Assembly: GCA_033182465.1 (NCBI GenBank)
Contig: CP137330.1
Span: forward strand, 62,001-126,000
Source of the DNA: Sanghuangporus weigelae
Lineage: Eukaryota; Basidiomycota; Agaricomycetes; Hymenochaetales; Hymenochaetaceae
DNA: 64,000 nt
Direction: 5' to 3'
Positions within the stretch are counted from its first letter, which is position 1. Each line of letters begins with the position of its first letter. Shown here piece by piece: positions 23,365 through 35,259 of the stretch. The position numbers were made by a program, and so were the translations under genes. The notes below the pieces were generated by a model. That model was not told the origin of the DNA. It worked only from the letters and a program-made list of their open reading frames with translations, and ran no database searches.

Positions 23365-26108
23365 TCAAAGTGCTTCAATTTGCCTCCTCGTCACCTCCGC
23401 TTTCTCAAGGAATGCACGTATCCTTCTCTCTCCGTCCTCCTTTAACTGCTGGTACTGAACCGCCATCTCATGTCGAATCCACTGCTCAACTGTCATGTTA
23501 CGCTCTTCTTCAGTCAGAGCGGTTATAACCGGAATAGGAGCGTTCGCTAGTGGAGGAAGGAACAAATCCGCCGGTGATGGAGGTATTTGCAATGAACTGC
23601 GGAAATCAGCGGAAATTGTTTCGGCTGCTGGTTTAAGAAGTTGTCCATCGCGGATGATTTGATTCTCGGGAGTCGTGGGGTGAGGAGGCGCGTCTGTAGG
23701 GGGTCCAGGCGTACGAGGAGGGGATGCAACGCTGATGTCGGCAGGAGGCTTACGAACCGGATCAGGGATTACAGGCTGCTCTGTGCTTTTCTCTTGTGAG
23801 AGCGGGCGAGCATGGGCGCCTCGATCGTCATCTACATCCATCCTGCTTGATTGTTTCTCCAATTGCTTCGAAGCAGGTACACTTCTCCCAGAGATCGGCT
23901 TCTTTGCCTTTACAGACGTTTGTCTCGCCGCGCCGTTCTCTACTGGCGTTTTCCTCGCATCAGGTAAGCCCCAGAAATCGCTACGATCTGACTTCGTCTT
24001 GGAAGTTGGTTTTAAGTGCATTGTAGGTTTCGGAGGTGCAGTTCTGAAGTCCGATGGAGATGCAGGGGCAGGAAATAGTGGGTGCTTAGGAGCAGCAGAA
24101 GCTACCTTGGGCGTGGCTTCGTCGACCTCTTGTCCATGATCATCGTCAACTTCCATGGGATGAACCTCCGTGACTGCCTGTAATTTCTCTTCAGCCTCAC
24201 TATGGAGCTGGCTGCGTTGATTCGAGGAAGCCACATCCAAAATTTTATTCTTCGTTTTTGCCGCTGCCTTCCTTGGCTTACTGGCCTTGCTCGAAGTCGA
24301 CTTCTCGCTAATGACACTGGCAGGCCTTGAAGACGGCCGATCCAGCTTCTGCTCAACATCCTCCAGATCCGAATCTGTGGCCATCCTCTTCGCGCGACTT
24401 CTGGGTTTCGTCGCCCTAGTCGGCTCTTTCTGCAGCTCAACTTCTGGCTCCGGCTCCATGTCCGTCTCTGAAGGAGTTTCTGCAAGCATTTTCTCCGTCT
24501 CCATCTCTTCCACCTCCGTGAGTCCAGAAATCCTCGAACGAGATGAAGCGCGCAATAACGGCCTTTCGTGCAAATCAATCAAAGTTGACGCACCCGTAGA
24601 GCGAGGCTTGGATTTCGATCGAGACCGACCTCTCGAAGAAGTGCTCCGACCTCTTCTGCCCTTGCTCCGACCTCTGTCCTTGTCCTTGTCTTTGCCCCTG
24701 GCTTCCTCGATCACATCAATATCCACGGTGAAGTCCGTGTACGTCTTGGCGATCTTTCCATCAACATTAGAAGGTGGTTTGTCGACCTCCCTCTCGCTCT
24801 CGACCCCCGTCTCGTTCTGTTCCTTGCTACTGGCTTTTCTGGACTTCGTACGTGATCTGGCGCGTTTCGGTTCGAGTTCCAGTTCGGGTTCGATCTCATC
24901 AGGTTCCTCAGAAGGAGGTTTGGATCTCTGCTTGCTTCTCCCTGTAGTTTTTGAAGGAGGCTTCGCTTTCGACGGAGGCTTCCTAGATGATTTTCGAGGT
25001 ACCTGCGCTGGTTGAGCTTTAAGTGATGGGTCGTCATCTTCCTCGAGATCTTCTGTATCCTCGGCGTCGGAGTGTTTCGGCGGAGATTTCGCCGCTTTTT
25101 CTACACAAGCAGAACAGAATACGGTAGCAGCCATCAGTCGTGATGTATGATGCGACCTGAAGAGATCATAAAGCATACCAGACTCGTTCTCCTTTTGCTT
25201 TCCCCTTCTGACCGGTGCCTTGACTGTCGGCGACTCATCCTCGTCCTCATCCGCTGGTGCATCAACATGAGTCGGTGCACGCGACTTTCTGGACGCGCTT
25301 TTCGTTGACCTCGTGCTCGCTTGAGATTGTGCTCGCTCCGTCGTCTGGAAGAATGGACATGGGTTATCTGATCGCTCTACACGCTTTATGTGCTCATCCC
25401 TGGTAAACGAAAGATGGCATGACTATATCGATATATCGGGAGAAGTTAGAACGCACGTCGGGTCATCCTCAGCATCCCATCCTGAAAGTGAGAGATTGCA
25501 GTAGAAGCAGGTTGCGGTATCGTCGCCTTGAGATTGAGGGGTATAGACGAAGCCTGCTTTGGCCATCTATCGCTATTTTACTAATTTATTGTTTATCGAA
25601 ACTGCATCGGCCCATACCTTCTTTGATGTTGCACTGTGATTCTTCACTCCGTCGTGAGGCCACCACTTCTTTCTACCAAACGTGTCTGCCCGGGCCTTCT
25701 CCAACACTTTATTCGTCGGAAGGCGCGAAGAATCTGTTATTGAGAAACTAAGATGAGTTCAGTACCGTTCTCAAGCAATGTAATAAGTAACACATACTTT
25801 CCGTCGGCATCAACATCAAACTCGAGTGAGCAACGCGCAATCGCCCAAGGACACTTCGGACACTTCTTGTAATGAATCTCGAATGGATTATCATCTTCAT
25901 CCCACCCTGCAAGCTCCTTCTTGCAAATAAAACACTGGACGTTGTCCGGGTCATCCTTGCTCGGTTTGAAGAAGAATCCAGCTTCAGCAAGGGTTGTTGG
26001 AGTCGCAACAAAGGAGTCAGGATGAGGCCATGTTCCTCTTGAAGACTTGTTCGATGCCTTTGTCTTGGGCTTATCGAAAGAGCGCAGTCTACCTTCGAAT
26101 GTCTCCAT
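23365..26108 (-). CDS. BIR1: Bir1/survivin-type BIR protein (chromosomal passenger complex)
   Basis: The ATG at 26108 gives METFEGRLRSFDKPK, the usual start of a fungal BIR domain. BIR 1 carries TLAEAGFFFKPSKDDPDNVQ and zinc ligands in C-x2-C-x16-H-x6-C spacing (CFICKKELAGWDEDD ... HYKKCPKC). BIR 2 (25740-25340, split by introns) has AKAGFVYTPQ and CFYCNLSLSGWDAEDDP, followed by DEHIKRVERSDNPCPFF. There the His-to-Cys spacing is 10 instead of 6. A long Lys/Ser/Pro-rich disordered region of about 550 residues with acidic patches follows. The C-terminal helix (EERNMTVEQWIRHEMAVQYQ, ending RRQIEAL) fits the INCENP/borealin-binding type tail of Bir1. Bir1 works with Aurora kinase at centromeres and the spindle midzone. 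It diverges from WAPL with 174 bp between starts. Confidence 0.92.
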
Positions 26109-26282
26109 AAGGTTGCTGGCCGGAAGTTGAGACGAGAGGTCACGTTGTGGACGATGAGGCAGTTCAAGTTCAAGCTGAAGACGCGTCGGGATGAGTGACG
26201 ACCAATGCGTGACTGTGACGCATCGCGCTTTGCCTTCGACTCTTACTATCTCAATCAGCACCACGAATACCTCAATATTGTA
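26109..26282. promoter_or_regulatory. Shared promoter region BIR1 / WAPL
   Basis: 174 bp separate the divergent start codons of BIR1 and WAPL, two chromosome-segregation genes. No TATA box is obvious. If either upstream in-frame ATG is used (for example 26264 for BIR1), the genes would abut more closely. Confidence 0.5.
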
Positions 26283-29200
26283 ATGAGCTCAATATCAAGA
26301 TCAGCGAGAACATACAACAGAAGACAATCAGCAAAGAGTGCCTCTGTCTCGACGTCGCCTTCTCCTGACCATAGTGGCACGTTTGTATCGTCAAGTCGAT
26401 TAGCCGACGAGGAGGAACCACCCAGAAAACGCAGGACGTTGTTCAGTCGTGACGCGGATACAAGTGGACCGGATGGACAGGATGTCTTATTCCATATACC
26501 GAAAGTGTCTTTGTCTATATCAAAGCCAAATGATAGACGTTCGAATCGTACGTTCAGTTTGTTCGCTTTTTTACTTCTTGTTTATAATATTTGTATCTGC
26601 CTTACCAGGTTCACCCGAATTGCGAATGGCTCCGTCGACACCGACGCGTGGCAGTAGTCCAGAAGCGGTGAGCCGACTATGTAATCTTGCGGCGGAAGGC
26701 TTATGTATGCCTCCTGGCCATCTGCAGAGTCCCACTCAATCAGGAAAAGGAAAGGGAAAGGCAGCAAATGGGAGTTTACTGACAACACGTCAGAGTCCGT
26801 CCTTTTCTGCAACGTTCCGGGCTCCGTCACCTCGTAAGGCTTTCATAGTACTCCGAAATGCCTCTACTCAGTCCATTGTTTAGTCAATGCGTCAGCAAAT
26901 TCTAATCCTACGACTCCTAAAAAACCCAAGGACTTGTCGCGCATATTTGAGACTGCGTCACCACACAGACCACATTCATCAGAAGATCACGTTCAGACCA
27001 CTCCCGGGAAGTCTGGAATTACAAAGAAGATGCTTTCTCGGTCTAAGACGGAAAGCTCCATCGAGTCTTCGCCTCCTAAAGTATTATTCGATCTCACACC
27101 TAAAGCTCAATCATTCGTCATTCCCCGAGAACCTCACATGTCGCAATCAGAAAATGCGTCGCCCTCCAATTCTCCTAAGAAGCAGCTTTCCCGTAATTCC
27201 TCTCTAAACTCCATCTCGTCCGGCGCTCAGCATTCCCAGAGGGAGGCCACAACCAGTACCCGGACATACGCCGGAAGGTCCCGTTCCTTCTTGGTCGCTT
27301 TACCAGCAGCTTCCGTTCTAGCTCGGAAGGGCGAGTCTAGCGTGAAGCAAGAGAATCAGCTGGACGAGGATGATGAGAACTATTTAAGGGATAGTTATGC
27401 AGAGCTTAGAAAGCGTTATGGCGTGGACAACTCAGAGGGTCTCGATGCAGACTCGGCAGATACTGGGTCCTTTGGAGAGGGTCTGTCGCTCCATAATCCT
27501 CTATCGTCAATAACAGATCTTCGCTCAAAAGGCGAATCAAGGCGCTTCCGTGATGAAGTTGGATACCTGTTTGAAGGGCTTGAACCAAACGGAGCACTCA
27601 GTGTTCGCCGAAGTTCTGCTTTGGATATCGTATCAAACCTGAGTGATCACGAGTTCTGGAAGAAGGCAAGAGCTGCTGGTCTTATCGTGGATATATGGGA
27701 TCGCCTACGAGAGGCAGGAGCTGGTAACGGCGACAAGGCAAGAATACGATTCTCATTGTTCGTGCCGAGCGGTTGATCCATGATCTCCCATACCCTTCAG
27801 GTTCTTGATCCAATTCTTTGTTGCTTTGTAGCTTTAGCATCAGATGAACCTCGAGATATTTTATTGCTGGCCAATGACGAGGACTTCATCGAGACAGTCA
27901 TTAGACTCATGATTGCGCATGCCACGAACGATCCATTGGGTTCGAATGCGTCGAACAGCAACCTCAAGCTAACGAAACCGGAGACACTAACAGTGCGTGC
28001 ACTGCTTGTTTATTAACATTGCTTGATAGTTACGCCCGTAGTTGACCCGTCTCCGAGATATTATGTCCGCGAAAACCAGCATTGTACATGGAGAATACGA
28101 GGCAAGCACTGTCTAGCACCATTAAAGCAGATGTTAAATTTGAGTACCTATGAAGCCATCCACGCGACTCCTCCTATCCCGATCGCTTTCCGCCGTCCCT
28201 TCGCTAGCCATTCCTCACTTGTCTGTCATACTCGAAAGCGTCATCGGCGACCTCACATGCCTCTGCAACCGATTAGCAGCCTATAGATCTGGACTTGCAC
28301 TGTTTAATGAAGCTTCGGGTTCTGGCTCCGGGCACGAGAAGCTGTGCTTCGGCCACATATATAATTGCTTAGCTATCTTGGACTTCTACCTCATCAAAGC
28401 AGATTCGTCTGAGGAAGCTCAGAACTTATCGAAAGAAGAACTGCGTAACCGGTATCGAACGATGCCAAGCGGATTAATAGCGTTAATCGTTATTTCGGAC
28501 GTACTTAGTCGGAGCAAATCGACAGGCGCTCTTCGTACGCAAGGTAAGTTCATTTTTATCTGTTTTAGCATAGATTTTAAGTTCCAATTTGCAGCAACAC
28601 GATGCTCTGAACTTGCTTTTCGCATCTTAATCAACCTCACGAACGGTGATCCAATATGGACGGACGCCGTTGTCGCCGATCCTTTTACCCTCCCAACAAT
28701 CATTCGCCTTATCACGGATGCACATAGATCCTTGCTCGTTTCGAGTACCAAGAAAAGAGCGCTGGACTCTGCGACGCAGGACGTGGCAACCTCTGCTATG
28801 GACCGTTTATGTCTGGCTCTTGCGCTTCTGACGAATTTATTGCAGGAGAGAGATAATCTGGCTTATTCGTTGCAGAACATGAGTACGATCGACCGTCTGT
28901 GTTAAGGACAATCTGTTCACTGACTTCCTTGATGGACGTTTTCAGTGCTAGACTCATTATGCGAAGGCCGAAGAACATGCCTCGTAGGTTGTCGATGCGC
29001 AAACAGCATAAGCGCCGTCTCAGGTCTCGTCAACATATACATCTCCTTCCTGAAGGACGAAGACGACGACATGGTGATCAGCAATTGCAATATATATCGA
29101 TGCTCTTATGCTGAACAGTTTCCTGATTTTTTTTTCATTAGGTTCCTGACTTTCACTTCCTCCGTGGTCACCTCGCAGTTCTCATTGGTCTCCTTCTTCT

Positions 29201-29663
29201 GCAACTACACAACCCGGGCGTCTCGTCCTTACTCGTTCCCTCAGGCGCCTCAACCCCGTCTCCAACCGCGTCAGCCCCTCATCATCCCTCACGATCTTCC
29301 GCTTCTCCCTCAGAGAGACATACAACCCATTCTACATTCCATGAAATCCTCGATTCCCTCCCCGGTCCCTCAGGCAGCTCGGGCTTGAAGGAAAAGCTAA
29401 TCTCATTGATCAATAATATCGATGCCTTCTCGCAGCTGTATGCTTCTTTGACAAGTCGTATCAGCAGCAATGCCGATACTCGGAATGGCGCGGACTCCGG
29501 TGACTGTCGAGAAGAAACTGGCGGAAATAGGAATAGAGATTCTGTGATCGATTCTCAGCGACAAGCAGAGCGGAACGATTCTTCCAAGTCTGCTACCGCA
29601 GGCTCGGACGTCGTAGCCGGGGTAGCGGCTTCCCTGCGTGCTCTTCGTGACGAGTTTTATTGA
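26283..29663 (+). CDS. WAPL: Wings-apart-like protein WAPL (cohesin release factor)
   Basis: The start gives MSSISRSARTYNRRQSAKSA, a disordered Ser/Arg-rich N-terminus of about 350 residues. The WAPL domain begins near YLRDSYAELRKRYGVDNSEG, with SLSSITDLRSKGESRRFRDE, GYLFEGLEPNGALSVRRSSA, SNLSDHEFWKKARAAGLIVD and IWDRLREAG. It continues with ASDEPRDILLLANDEDFIET, CLAILDFYLIKADSSEEAQN, NLTNGDPIWTDAV and DRLCLALALLTNLLQERDN. WAPL binds Pds5 and SMC3-associated cohesin and opens the ring. One intron appears to use a GC donor (GGCGACAAG|gcaaga at about 27736-27743) with acceptor CAG before GTTCTTGATCC; all GT alternatives break frame. The last exon encodes DVVAGVAASLRALRDEFY. Diverged copies of this 3' end recur at 39.5 and 44.0 kb. 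Confidence 0.9.
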
Positions 29664-30305
29664 AGTCCATCCGCCCGTTTTTTACACCAAGAAGACTGAG
29701 ATACTGTTTTCGCTGTACTCGGGAAGGCGAGTTCGTATACATATGCATGTACACTCGGGGTCCGTCGTAGTCTAATCATGCAGATCAAATGCATTCATCC
29801 GAACCGCGTGCCCTGAGTTTATGATACGCTCCCGTAAAGGTATCTTTATAGTCTCCTGCTTGTATTAAGTGATTCGAAGAATGAGCTTACTTGACAGTTC
29901 AGTCAACCTGAGTTCTCTGGACTGAAGTATAGTATTTGCTTCCAACGAGGGAGGGAATCCGAATACTCACATCATCTTCCTTCCGAAGGAGAGGCATGAG
30001 GGTATCTTGTGAGGCAGCTAGACGCTCTCGCGCGTAAAAGCAGTGCAAAGCTTCATCTGCAACTATTGGAGCATGCGCTTTTCTGATGATCTCGTAAGTA
30101 CATATGAAGATACATTTTTCTTACCTGTGTAGGCATAGCCTAGATTACCTGAGGGATGATAGTATAGGTATACATAGGCTTTCTGAGCTGATATGAAGTA
30201 CCCAAGGTATGTACTTGTGAGAGATTGGTGGTGTAGGGAGCGGTGACCTCTTAGAATTGTATGAGAGCGTAGCGACATCCGCGTATACTGTAGTCTGTAG
30301 ACGCG
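29664..30305. other. WAPL 3' flank
   Basis: The first about 400 bases (to about 30070) are the 3' flank that was copied together with the WAPL end to 39.6-40.1 kb. No gene is visible in the rest, which leads into the inverted-repeat element. Confidence 0.6.
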
Positions 30306-31073
30306 TTTACTGCCTTTTTCATATGTATTGTCACTCGCGACTTCTGTGATTTTTGTCACACAGAACACCTCAAAATATAAAAATCCCCATATCTCACTCA
30401 ATTCTTGACCGTCTTGCATGATCTAAGTTGCTAAATTCATAGTTTTAAGATTTGTTTCAAACTACAACAAGGATGAAGAGAAATTAGCAAATAATGAGTG
30501 AGATATGTCGTAAAAGGCCGATTTTAGACACTTTCTTCATGTACAGTTTTTCCTGCCCTCAGACTGGGTGCTACAACAGCCTAGACTGTACCAGAGTGGT
30601 GCTATTGGAATAATATGAATTTACAGACATCAGTTTTCCTAAGAATAAATTTATTTTGAGGTCTGGGGGCCCTTGAGAAAAGGTAGGTTTGAGCTCAGCT
30701 CAGACATGTATCAAACCAGCAGATACAACACAGAATAGAGCTCAAAGTCAGTCTGTAAATATAAAATAAAATAAGTATATCATTTTGGACTTGCTTGTAG
30801 GACTGTAGAAGCAGGGATGAGGGCAGGAAAAACTGCACATGCAATATGTGTCTAAAATCGGCCTTTTATGACATATCTCACTCATTCTTTGCTCATTTCT
30901 CTTCGTCCTTGTTGGAGTTTGAAACGGATCTTAAAACTATGAATCTAGAAACTTAGATCATGCAAAACGGTCAAGAATTGAGTGAGATATGGGGATTTTT
31001 ATATTTTGAGGTGTTCTGTGTGACAAAAATCACAGAAGTCGCAAGTGACAATACATATGAAAAAGGCAGTAAA
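30306..31073. mobile_element. Non-autonomous foldback-type element with about 275 bp terminal inverted repeats
   Basis: The left arm starts TTTACTGCCTTTTTCATATG (30306) and the right arm ends with its reverse complement, CATATGAAAAAGGCAGTAAA (31073). The arms are near-perfect inverted copies of about 250-275 bp (30306-30580 and 30800-31073), for example GTGATTTTTGTCACACAGAA in one and its complement in the other. The core of about 220 bp carries no protein. Size (768 bp), long arms and lack of coding sequence suggest a MITE or foldback DNA element. No convincing target-site duplication was found, so the superfamily is open. High arm similarity points to a fairly recent insertion compared with its surroundings. 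Confidence 0.85.
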
Positions 31074-32900
31074 GTAAAATTCAGTGCAGCGAATGTCTAA
31101 GTTGGTTAGACAAATATGTACCCATGTTATGTACAGTAACTTATTGTGCGGTGGTCAGAAAGCTGACTGCAATAGTGTACTTTTCGGAAATACGTGCATC
31201 GTTCAGGCTTTGCTAGGTATTTTGAAAGCCCACATGAATGTACTTCGCAGATAGCCTACATCAAGGCGATTGACCCACCGACAATAATACTAGTCCTTCC
31301 ACTTCAGCATCTGCTTGATTTCATTACAAACAACGTCCGTTGTATTATCGTACACATTTGACTGGAGACTAATTAAAAAAGTAAAAATAAAAATACAGAA
31401 GCTTGCGAACAATGCCTCCATCGTTTCTTGTCAGATGATCAACTCTGCCTCACCCGTTCCTGTTCGAGGCTTCTTGCATGACGTGCTCCCAAAGTCACTT
31501 TCCAGGGCCCTCTTACTCCCAAATGAAACTGCCATTCTTTCATGCAAGCGTGCCTCGTTTACCATTTTATCATACCTATCTCGCTTCAGCATGACATGAA
31601 AGGGTGGAGGAGTGGAACCGGCTGTTGATGCGATAGCCTTCATCAGGAAAAACCTGATGTCCGGAATGCCTTAGAATGGCTAGGATTCGGGGAATTCCAG
31701 CAGAACTTCTGTAGAAATTCCATGTATTCTAAAAATTTCTATTCTAATAAATTCCCAGACCCCGTTCCATGTTCCAAGCCGTTCCAAAGGGTTTTGGCAA
31801 ATTTCGATCAATTCTTAAGTGATCTTTTCGGTCGGTTTTTGAATGGCACGCAAAAATTCCAAATCATAGGCATACATATGGAGCATAATAAACATATATG
31901 TTGCATGTATATTGAGAATAGTTACGCTTAGGATCTTACTCCCACTTCAGTGCATCCGTATCGTCGAGATCAGGTGTGTGATGGTTGGCAATGGTTGTGT
32001 GATTTACCTGCATTCCCATGCAGGCTGGCAGTACGTGCGGCCGTCAGAGTTTTAAATAGTATTACAATGAATTTTCGACTGGTCATGCCGCTCCGGATGA
32101 CATAGAAATGGATGTAGAATCTTCAATAATATGTTCTTTAGATGCAATACTTGAATTCTTGCTGAGTAGATTCTTGGAAAATGCAAAAAAAATAATTATA
32201 TATGCTATTTCACAATGAACTACAGTCAAATATAAAAATTGATGCAAATTTTTCCATAAACAGTCAGCAAACTATGCTTTACAATCAAAAACAAGATGTA
32301 CTACAAAAAAAAATGAGGAGTTGGGTATGTTACAATGGTGGCATGTTATCTTCAAAATCCATAAAGGAATTTGCGAGAAGACAAGAAGACTTTCCATATA
32401 GAGGAATTTGACCATCATGTGATGAAACGAAGCGAATGTTGAACTTCATCGCAACAAGAGTCGTCTGGATGCAAAACCATACAACACAGACAAAAAAAAA
32501 GTGCTGTCAGTTCACCAGCATCAGTATAATATTCATTTCACTAATTAGCATCACTTACCTATTTTTCTTCACTAGAATGGTGGGGATATTGAAGGGAAAG
32601 CGTGCAAGCAGGATAAGCCTGTCGAAAGCTCGCGAATGCTTGCCCCTAGCGGAGAAGACAAATTCTCTGGGCCTTGGCACACAAGGAGTGCAGCAAGAGT
32701 CTACCAGTCATCCCATGGCTCGGACATACACAGGGAGTATAAACAAATCAACAGAAGAATTGAAGGCAAAGGAACAATAGCTTACTAAGGTAATGTCCTC
32801 CAAATATACATGTGTCAATGACTGCTGAATTCAACTGATTCTGAAGAAAGCATTGGATTTGAAAGAAGAACTTTTGTCATCAAAGAAAACACTTACCGCT
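31074..32900. other. AT-rich intergenic with degraded repeats
   Basis: About 1.8 kb without a convincing gene. Short open frames (31315-31599 +, 31431-31643 -, 32436-32780 +) have no recognisable similarity. A segment near 31680-31850 with repeated AATTCC/GTTCC words looks like transposon debris. Nothing further can be supported. Confidence 0.4.
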
Positions 32901-34222
32901 GAAACTCCTATTGGCGTTCAGATACCGGACAGGGAATATAAAGTTCGAGAGGCTGCCCTAGAATACCTTTGAGTGGTCAGCAGAGAGTTACACCTTTGAC
33001 CAAAGGCAAGCGGAAATGAAGGGATAAGAGAAAATACGAGGGAAAGGTTGTATGAGGGCTGAGGAATGCATGGGAAGCACTCGAGGAAGGGTCCCGAGGA
33101 TGGACTTCTCCCAAGATTGATGGTGGCGGTGCAAAGGCTAAATTGACTCTCCGGCTCTACTGCGAGCTCTGGACTAAAGCTGACAAACATAAGGCACAAT
33201 AACTAATCTAAACTTATGCTACGCTAGTCAAACCACCAACTCGAACATGACTAATCGACCAGGCTAACACACTGGGAAGCGACGGCAGCCGATTTCACTC
33301 GTAGTCTAAAGTGTCAGAACGCGGCGTAACAATTCGAAATGTGATATGATGGACGAGGGATGATAACTGGGTGGATCGAAATGTGGTACGAGGGACGGAG
33401 GGACTATACGGTGATGGAAAGGGAAGATATGGTGTCCTTTTCCGACGGCAGTGGAGAGGGGAAGGTGTTGCGAGACCGAAGGCACGCAGCACACTAAGTA
33501 ACGGGGTTACGAGCGAAACCAGCGAAACAGATCGGAACATGCAAGGGGTTTTTGATACGGTGAAACTCCTGTGTGCATTCTGATACCGGACAGGGAATAT
33601 AAAGTTCGAGGGGCTGCCCTAGAATACCTTTGAGTAGTTAGCAGAGAGATACACCTAGACCAAGGGCAAGTGGAAATGAAGGGATAATGGAATATACGAG
33701 AGAAGGGTTGTATGAGGGCTGAGGAACGCGTGGGAAGCGCTCGAGGAAGGATTCCGAGGATGGGCTTCTCCCGAGATTGATGGTGGCGGTGCAAAGGCTA
33801 AATCGACTCTCCGGCTCAACTGCGAGCTCTGGACTAAAGCCGACTTACACAAGGCACGAGAACTAATCTAACTAAGGCTACGCTAGTCGAACCACCAACT
33901 CGAACGTGACTAATCGACCGTGCTAACTCACTGGGAAGCGATGGCAACCGATCTCACTCGGAGTCTAAAGTGTCGGAACGCGGCGTAACGATTCGAAACG
34001 CGATATGAAGGACGGGGACGGTAACTAGGCGACCTAAACGTGATACAAGAGACGGAGGGACTTTACGGTGATGGAAAGGGATAATATGGTGTCCTTTTCC
34101 GACGACAGTGGAGAGGGGAAGGTGTTACGAGACCGAAAGCACGCGGCACGCTAAGTAACTGGGTTACGAGCGAAACCAGCGAAACCGATCGGAACACGCA
34201 ATGAGGTTTCGATCCGGATGAC
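32901..34222. repeat. Tandem duplication, 2 x 661 bp
   Basis: Two head-to-tail units of about 661 bp (about 32901-33561 and 33562-34222). Anchors in register are GAAACTCCT at 32901 and 33562, and GATACCGGACAGGGAATATA at 32921 and 33582. The end of each unit reads AGCGAAACCAGCGAAAC then a GATCGGAACA motif. Identity by eye is about 90%. The sequence is non-coding and runs into the LTR-like stretch downstream, so it may be an enlarged LTR or leader of an old retroelement. Confidence 0.85.
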
Positions 34223-34225
34223 AGA

Positions 34226-35100
34226 GACAGGAGGAGTCCTTTATACGAACCAGGTGAACTATACGAACATACGAACGGCTCTGCTGCGAAGAGAGGTCAC
34301 CGATCGACTGTACAGAACACGAAATATCGTATATTAGGCTTTAGAGACGAGAGAGTTTTCTACGAACAAGAAGAACTCGAAGCTGGGGGACTTGAGACGA
34401 TCTAAGAGCTCCTCAGCTCCTCCTCCTAAACTAAACTGTCCCCCCACTACGAGAGTCGTGCTAAATTTATACTAAATGTCCAAACTGAGCCTCCCATCGG
34501 TCAGAAAACATAAGCCATAAGAAAAGGGGAACGCATATCACTTATCTACAAAGGAGAAGGGCGCATATGAATGGTTAAGGGACACATAAAACAGAAAGAA
34601 ACAATACTAAACATGGTCGGAACGAGAGCATAAAGAAATAAAAGGGACGCATATAGAAAGGTGAGATCATAAGCGAAGCCTTCGGAACCGGGTGTCTTTG
34701 AGCGGAACGAGTCAGAACTTGGGGAAAAGACTTGGAAAGACCTCGGCTAGCCTTACAGGGCAAATCTGCGACGTTTTGAATGGGAGAGGGACTGTGGATG
34801 ACGCTGCAGGGTCAAATCTCTTTGTCAGGAGTACGGATCTGGGATCCGGAGACTTGTGATTGACACGTGTAGGATCGTCGCGTGATTCTTCCGCCGTGTC
34901 TTATATGATGGCCGATCACGGAACGGTGCACGTGCCATTTAGACTATGGCGTTCTTGCTAAGTCCACTCGCTCCAGCGAAACCCGTCGGAACCGGGCGAA
35001 ACCAGTCGGAATACCGCGGAACTGGTCGTAACGACTTCGTACGCTCCCAAGCTTTAGTCTTACTCTTCACCACCCTCGGACATTGAACACCTGACAGAAG
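34226..35100. mobile_element. LTR-like sequence, decayed
   Basis: Non-coding, with pyrimidine and purine tracts, CCCCCCAC and, on the minus strand, a TATAAATTTA box followed by GTAGTGGGGGGACAG. These look like LTR promoter parts. Many short GGAACCGGGCGAAACC-type words recur. The family (Gypsy or Copia) and ends cannot be fixed from sequence alone; it appears old and broken. Confidence 0.35.
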
Positions 35101-35259
35101 AAGTGATAGAGCGCTTATTACAAGCTTGGCGTACGTCAGAACTAGGGGTAATTACAGTTGATGAGTGGCATGTGTTAGAATCAGAGTAAGATGAGTAATA
35201 TGTATGACTTACTACTGAAGCAAGTGTCTCACACTGCTTGAGATGATGAGCGATGTCGA

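Noticed and set aside
24287-25015. 242-codon plus frame
   Set aside because: Antisense to the BIR1 Lys/Glu/Ser-rich region, low complexity.
30063-30419. 118-codon minus frame
   Set aside because: Crosses the edge of the inverted-repeat element and has no similarity; chance frame.
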